From positions 1-9,025 of the forward strand of contig JAEYYB010000115.1 of the NCBI GenBank assembly GCA_023430975.1: a stretch of DNA of 9,025 nucleotides, written 5' to 3'. The position numbers and the translations under genes were made by a program. The notes below the pieces were generated by a model. That model saw only the letters and a program-made list of their open reading frames with translations, had not been told where the DNA came from and made no database searches. This stretch comes from Bacillota bacterium (GTDB lineage: Bacteria; Bacillota; Clostridia; Acetivibrionales; DSM-2933). Shown one piece after another: positions 6,162 to 9,025 of the stretch; within the stretch, counting starts at the first letter, position 1, and each line of letters starts with the position of its first letter.

Positions 6162-6746
6162 TTATTGATTCAAATAAATTGTCTCGGATGTTTCTTCTTC
6201 CTCTGCACCTGATAAATAATCAATGTAAAGTTTATTACCTTCTTGAAACCTAGCTTCCAAAACAGCCGATGCTGGGTTTGCTGTAGGAGCGAAGTCCCTT
6301 ATTATCTTGTTATATATCTTGGTTTTATCAAATATATCTGATACCATTAACTCTCCTTCGTTCATATAGACTATTTTTCCATTCTGAGCAAGAATCGGAT
6401 TAAAATATACATCTGAAACCTTATTGTTTATTATATCAAAATAATGCACATAACTGGCAGGACTCCCAGTACTTATTGTTACTTGCAGTATTCCGTCTTC
6501 TAAAAGATTTACTGAAGGTTCTTTGGGGTATTCCTCTTCTTTGACTACATTTTTACCTTTTCCGTAAAGTATGAGCGAATATTCGCTGTCACTATGTTTA
6601 GTTATTTTATAATATTCGCTAATAGTAAAGGGCTTTTGCGGTGTTACCTGTAAATTTCCATTACTAATAACGGGCTTTTTATCACAAGAAACAAATCCCA
6701 TATTCATCATCAAAAGAATAATAATAAATATTCTTAATTTTATCAC
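6162..6746 (-). CDS. Predicted lipoprotein of unknown function, 194 aa
   Basis: The N-terminus is a lipoprotein signal: MIKLR, a hydrophobic run (IFIIILLMMNMGF) and the lipobox FVSC with the modified Cys21, followed by DKKP. The mature part, about 170 residues, would be anchored on the outer face of the membrane. It is mostly beta-strand (YSLILYGKG, LEDGILQVTIST, KIVYMNEGELMVSDIF) and ends in a YIDYLSGAEEEETSETIYL strand. The family is not recognised. GTG at 6744-6746 is a clear start, since AAGGAGA lies about seven bases upstream. In this setting a surface-anchored immunity or decoy protein is possible, but a generic lipoprotein is equally possible. Confidence 0.85.
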   Translation of the reverse strand: MIKLRIFIIILLMMNMGFVSCDKKPVISNGNLQVTPQKPFTISEYYKITKHSDSEYSLILYGKGKNVVKEEEYPKEPSVNLLEDGILQVTISTGSPASYVHYFDIINNKVSDVYFNPILAQNGKIVYMNEGELMVSDIFDKTKIYNKIIRDFAPTANPASAVLEARFQEGNKLYIDYLSGAEEEETSETIYLNQ

Positions 6747-6794
6747 ACACTTTCTCCTTAAAAACGATTAGCACTGTTAATTATGTTTTCCACC

Positions 6795-6809
6795 ATAAGC
6801 TCCGCTTAT
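6795..6809 (-). repeat. Small hairpin between the Imm33-like and lipoprotein genes
   Basis: ATAAGC-GGA-GCTTAT forms a perfect 6-bp stem with a 3-base loop, just after the Imm33-like gene ends at 6823. The next bases on the transcript are GGTGGAAAAC, with no T-run, so a terminator is not supported. It may be an mRNA-processing or attenuation element, or chance. Confidence 0.3.
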
Positions 6810-6822
6810 ATTACATTCTATC

Positions 6823-7179
6823 TTAAAAAGTTGAATCTAAAATATTAGGGTCATACCATACATCTTCATAATCCCCTGCGACTAGAAATCTCCATCCAGG
6901 GGCTAACCCTAAATATTTTCTTATATTTGGCACCCAATCTTCAATATGCTTAAAATGCAACGGTACAAAGAAATTTGGGTCTTCCGAAAATTTCTCACCG
7001 GACCATATATAGCATCCTGTTGTATCGCCCTCAGGATAAACTCGCAACCCATTAACTGGTAAAACATTATTCTTAAAATTTTCAGAAATACCCACTTTAA
7101 AATCACTTTTTGCTTCAACAAAATTCGAATTGTATCTTACACAAATCAATTTCTTTAATTCTATTAAATTACTATACAC
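6823..7179 (-). CDS. Imm33-like immunity protein
   Basis: This 118-aa soluble protein has a very regular motif set. NGLRVYPEGDTTG leads into YIWSGE, then NFFVPLHFKHIEDW, then KYLGLAPGWRFLV and finally YEDVWYD near the end. I recognise this pattern as the Imm33-like domain of polymorphic-toxin systems; the family name is from memory and should be checked. A cysteine stands in TGCYIW where relatives, as I recall, often have tryptophan. The chosen start is the GTG at 7177-7179, because AGGAAAGG (7188-7195) lies eight bases upstream. A GTG at 7207-7209 would add ten residues but has only a weak site. It follows the cREC gene closely on the same strand. Confidence 0.65.
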   Translation of the reverse strand: MYSNLIELKKLICVRYNSNFVEAKSDFKVGISENFKNNVLPVNGLRVYPEGDTTGCYIWSGEKFSEDPNFFVPLHFKHIEDWVPNIRKYLGLAPGWRFLVAGDYEDVWYDPNILDSTF

Positions 7180-7230
7180 TCGTTTTTCCTTTCCTGAGCC
7201 TGTCGGCACACTCTTACCAAAAGATGCTAT

Positions 7231-7593
7231 TTATTCTTCAGAGTATTTATTAGGTACTATAGGATAATGGTAAATTTCTATATCTTTATCTATAAAACCT
7301 CTTCTTTGTGCTCCCAATAAGGTATTATACATATTTTCTCTTCCTACTGAATTATCAGTGTGAATATATATCTTCTCTGCTTTTAAACCCTTTTCACAGA
7401 TATATTTGACTAAATCATAGCCCGTTGGAAGCAAGTTTCCTTGTTTATCAATGCCTAAATCATGGTCAAGGGAAAGTATACCAATCTGAAAATTTTCGAG
7501 ATAATATATTGCCTCTTCTACCGTTCTAGCTATAACAAATCCATCTGGACAATCACGCAAATCATCAAGATATAAATTTATTTTTTGGTTCAT
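7231..7593 (-). CDS. cREC-type cyclic-phosphate-processing receiver-like protein
   Basis: This 120-aa protein has a receiver-like (CheY-fold) layout with altered catalytic motifs. LYLDDLRDCP (7-16) carries Asp10/Asp11. ARTVEEAIYYLE is helix 2, and LSLDHDLG (40-47) has Asp43, His44 and Asp45. TGYDLVKYICEKGL follows, then IYIHTDNSVGRENM (75-88) and a final AQRRGFI helix. This fits the family called cyclic-phosphate processing receiver (cREC), proposed by comparative genomics to act on cyclic phosphate ends or nucleotides in RNA repair or conflict systems. It has no output domain, so it is not an ordinary response regulator. The ATG is nine bases after AGGAGA. It lies between a DUF5104 lipoprotein and the Imm33-like gene. 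Confidence 0.8.
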   Translation of the reverse strand: MNQKINLYLDDLRDCPDGFVIARTVEEAIYYLENFQIGILSLDHDLGIDKQGNLLPTGYDLVKYICEKGLKAEKIYIHTDNSVGRENMYNTLLGAQRRGFIDKDIEIYHYPIVPNKYSEE

Positions 7594-7649
7594 GACTTAA
7601 TTCTCCTAAAACCTTAATCTACAACATATAAAGATTGTAAAGTAAATAT

Positions 7650-8609
7650 TTAGTCTAATCTCTTGCCTATTATGTGTTTTTTCCCATCATCGCTTATTAT
7701 TATAATTTGCGATATGCCTTTACAGGTTTCATCGCCAATATTAAGAAGTTGTGCATAAAATTCAATTTTATATAGTTTTCCCGCATTGGTTTCAATGTTT
7801 TCGTTAAGTACAGTTATTGAGGTTTGAATTGGTTTATGGTTTTTCACCATTTCAGCATCTCTAACATAGATATAATAATCATTATTTCTATAATATCCCA
7901 TATTGTTCCGCTTGTCTTTCCCCATATTAGCTTTACCTTCAAAAAAGCTAAGTCCCGCTTGAATTTGTTCATCAATATCCACTATTTTTAAGGTTTTGGC
8001 ACAAAACATAGATTTTATTACATCCATTTTCTTTTCGCTAAATGCTTCTATAATATCGTATGACATATCACGGCCTTCATTAAAATAACTTGGCCATTTG
8101 TAGCCTATTTCTAATTCCGTACCACCGCTACTGGTAATGGTGATTTGCGATATGCCTTCTCTATTTTTATCATTATCGTAAATAATGTAAGTGTGAATAA
8201 AAATTTCATAGTTTTCACCTGCATCTGTTACAATATCCTCAACATTCCAAGACCTTTCAAGACGTATTTTTATACCTTTCTCAGTTGAATCTCCTTCATA
8301 CCCCAATAAATCTTCATTAAACGAAGTAACTCTGCCCTTAAAAAGGTTAAAGCCTGCAAGAATTTGTTCGTCGATATCAGTCATTCCCTGTGTTTTTGCA
8401 CATAACAAAGCCTTCAGAGATTTTGTATCTTTTTCGCTAAAGCACTTTAGAACATCCTTTGTTATTTCCAAATTTGTATTTTTCATTTTTGCAAATTCCG
8501 ATTCTGCCGTCTTTATACTTGTTTTTATGCGGTCAAAAAAACCGCATCCAGGTAAAAACATACTCATTGCACAGCTTAAAATCACACATATTACTTTTAA
8601 TATTTTCAT
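7650..8609 (-). CDS. Lipoprotein with two DUF5104-like repeats
   Basis: This is a 319-aa surface lipoprotein. The signal peptide ends in the lipobox FLPGC, with lipidated Cys22. The mature part holds two copies of one domain. Copy 1 (about 47-172) has CFSEKD, CAKTQGMTDIDEQILAG and GISQITITSSGG. Copy 2 (about 180-319) has AFSEKK, CAKTLKIVDIDEQIQAG and GISQIIIISDDG. The copies share motif order but differ clearly, so the duplication is old. The pattern matches DUF5104 lipoproteins of Firmicutes, whose function is unknown to me; the fold is probably a cystatin/NTF2-like sheet around a helix. ATG follows AAGGAGA by seven bases. It heads the run after a 130-base gap that contains repeats. Confidence 0.85.
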   Translation of the reverse strand: MKILKVICVILSCAMSMFLPGCGFFDRIKTSIKTAESEFAKMKNTNLEITKDVLKCFSEKDTKSLKALLCAKTQGMTDIDEQILAGFNLFKGRVTSFNEDLLGYEGDSTEKGIKIRLERSWNVEDIVTDAGENYEIFIHTYIIYDNDKNREGISQITITSSGGTELEIGYKWPSYFNEGRDMSYDIIEAFSEKKMDVIKSMFCAKTLKIVDIDEQIQAGLSFFEGKANMGKDKRNNMGYYRNNDYYIYVRDAEMVKNHKPIQTSITVLNENIETNAGKLYKIEFYAQLLNIGDETCKGISQIIIISDDGKKHIIGKRLD

Positions 8610-8651
8610 TATAGTCTCCTTATGAAAGCCTCATACAGCGGCGTCATCTGA

Positions 8652-8679
8652 TGTAAGTTTCGCTTACAGCTACGCTTAC
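8652..8679 (-). repeat. GTAAGCG direct repeat with hairpin before the DUF5104 gene
   Basis: On the minus strand GTAAGCGTAGCT is followed at once by GTAAGCGAAACT, two near-copies of 12 bases. The second copy folds into a hairpin, TGTAAG and CTTACA around CGAAA (8652-8668). It lies in the leader about 45 bases ahead of the lipoprotein ATG. This could be a binding site for a regulator or an RNA element; no function is known. Confidence 0.4.
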
Positions 8680-8703
8680 TTAAGCCTTATCATATTGTTG
8701 GTA

Positions 8704-8729
8704 TGGTTATCATTATATAAATGATACCA
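8704..8729 (-). repeat. Inverted repeat spanning a possible -10 box
   Basis: Arms of 10 and 11 bases (TGGTATCATT and AATGATAACCA on the minus strand, one T bulged) enclose five bases. A TATAAT hexamer (8712-8717) falls inside the structure, but no -35 or TGn extension accompanies it. With no T-run it is a poor terminator for the YkvA-like gene. An operator over a promoter is the other reading. Confidence 0.35.
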
Positions 8730-8738
8730 TTTACCAGC

Positions 8739-9025
8739 CTAAAAAAATGCTTTTATTGTTAAGGCGATGATTATAAGCCAAATAAAAACTATCGGTGTTG
8801 CATAATACCATTTTTTTGGCTTGCCATCTTTCCAAATCTGTTCAGATTCAATTCTACATTGATCAATTATATTATTGGGAACCAACTTAATTGTAACTGC
8901 AACCATTAATGGAAGTATTATTACATCATCAAGATAACCAATGACAGGAATGAAATCAGGTATCAAATCAATTGGTGATAGAGCATATCCTATTGTTAAA
9001 ATTGCCAATACCTTCGCATACCACG
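8739..9025 (-). CDS. YkvA-like DUF1232 membrane protein, 5' end beyond window
   Basis: The reading frame is open to the window edge, where it continues upstream as WYAKVLAIL. The true start therefore lies outside, and the TTG at 9006-9008 is not a start. The domain core YALSPIDLIPDFIPVIGYLDD is the hallmark of DUF1232 (YkvA family), short proteins of unknown function with paired hydrophobic segments. It is followed by a hydrophobic stretch ILPLMVAVTIKLVP, a charged linker with Trp, and a C-terminal membrane segment (ATPIVFIWLIIIALTIKAFF). WYAKVL before the core is also usual for the family, so only the N-terminal 20 to 40 residues are probably missing. It may belong to the backbone flanking the accessory run. 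Confidence 0.9.
   Translation of the reverse strand, partial: WYAKVLAILTIGYALSPIDLIPDFIPVIGYLDDVIILPLMVAVTIKLVPNNIIDQCRIESEQIWKDGKPKKWYYATPIVFIWLIIIALTIKAFF

Noticed and set aside
6921..7121. 66-codon minus-strand ORF in another frame of the Imm33-like gene
   Set aside because: Lies wholly inside a gene whose own frame has clear domain motifs.
7231..7593. Ordinary two-component response regulator
   Set aside because: There is no output domain or kinase gene, and the motifs (SLDHDLG, HTDN) differ from the standard phospho-acceptor set.
9006..9008. TTG as the start of the YkvA-like gene
   Set aside because: The frame continues upstream as WYAKV, which belongs to the DUF1232 pattern, so the gene is cut by the window edge.
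1..9025. CRISPR array, transposon ends, tRNA or rRNA genes
   Set aside because: No regularly spaced repeats, no transposase-like products, and no tRNA or rRNA signatures were seen on either strand.

Overview
This is a low-G+C window (roughly one third G+C by eye). Shine-Dalgarno sites are strong (AGGAGG or GGGAGG type) and start codons mix ATG and GTG. Several products match families common in Firmicutes: Imm1-type and Imm33-like immunity proteins, a DUF5104 lipoprotein and a YkvA/DUF1232 membrane protein. The likely source is a clostridial or other anaerobic Firmicutes chromosome. No rRNA, tRNA, CRISPR array, transposase or integrase is visible.

Every supported gene lies on the minus strand, so transcription runs from high to low coordinates. 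In that order the genes are:
- a YkvA-like membrane protein cut by the window edge;
- a lipoprotein with two DUF5104-like repeats;
- a cREC-type receiver-like protein;
- an Imm33-like protein;
- a short lipoprotein;
- a SerB-like HAD phosphatase, overlapping a 61-aa orphan;
- an unassigned 141-aa protein;
- an Imm30-like protein;
- an Imm1 protein;
- an unassigned helical 149-aa protein and an unassigned 65-aa protein;
- an HEXXH metallopeptidase-like protein;
- a GNAT acetyltransferase;
- unassigned proteins of 253 and 167 aa.
The last 248 bases hold only a 21-codon ORF, orphan ribosome-binding sites and the first four codons of another gene.

The best reading is an accessory island of the polyimmunity type: a one-direction run of small, unrelated, mostly cytosolic proteins without an adjacent full-length toxin. 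Such runs protect against polymorphic toxins of kin or competitors. Imm1 is the firmest anchor; the Imm30-like and Imm33-like genes support it, and the unassigned genes between them are immunity candidates by position. The HAD phosphatase, GNAT enzyme, cREC protein and metallopeptidase are enzymes or enzyme-like and may be passengers, or may counter toxins by modifying or processing substrates.

Gaps between genes are short (mostly 20 to 130 bases). Extended -10 promoters before the metallopeptidase and before the 141-aa gene, and a consensus-like promoter before the HAD gene, suggest several short transcription units rather than one operon. A perfect 16-bp palindrome sits just upstream of the metallopeptidase promoter. 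Four starts were moved inward from the longest ORF because a good ribosome-binding site precedes an internal start.
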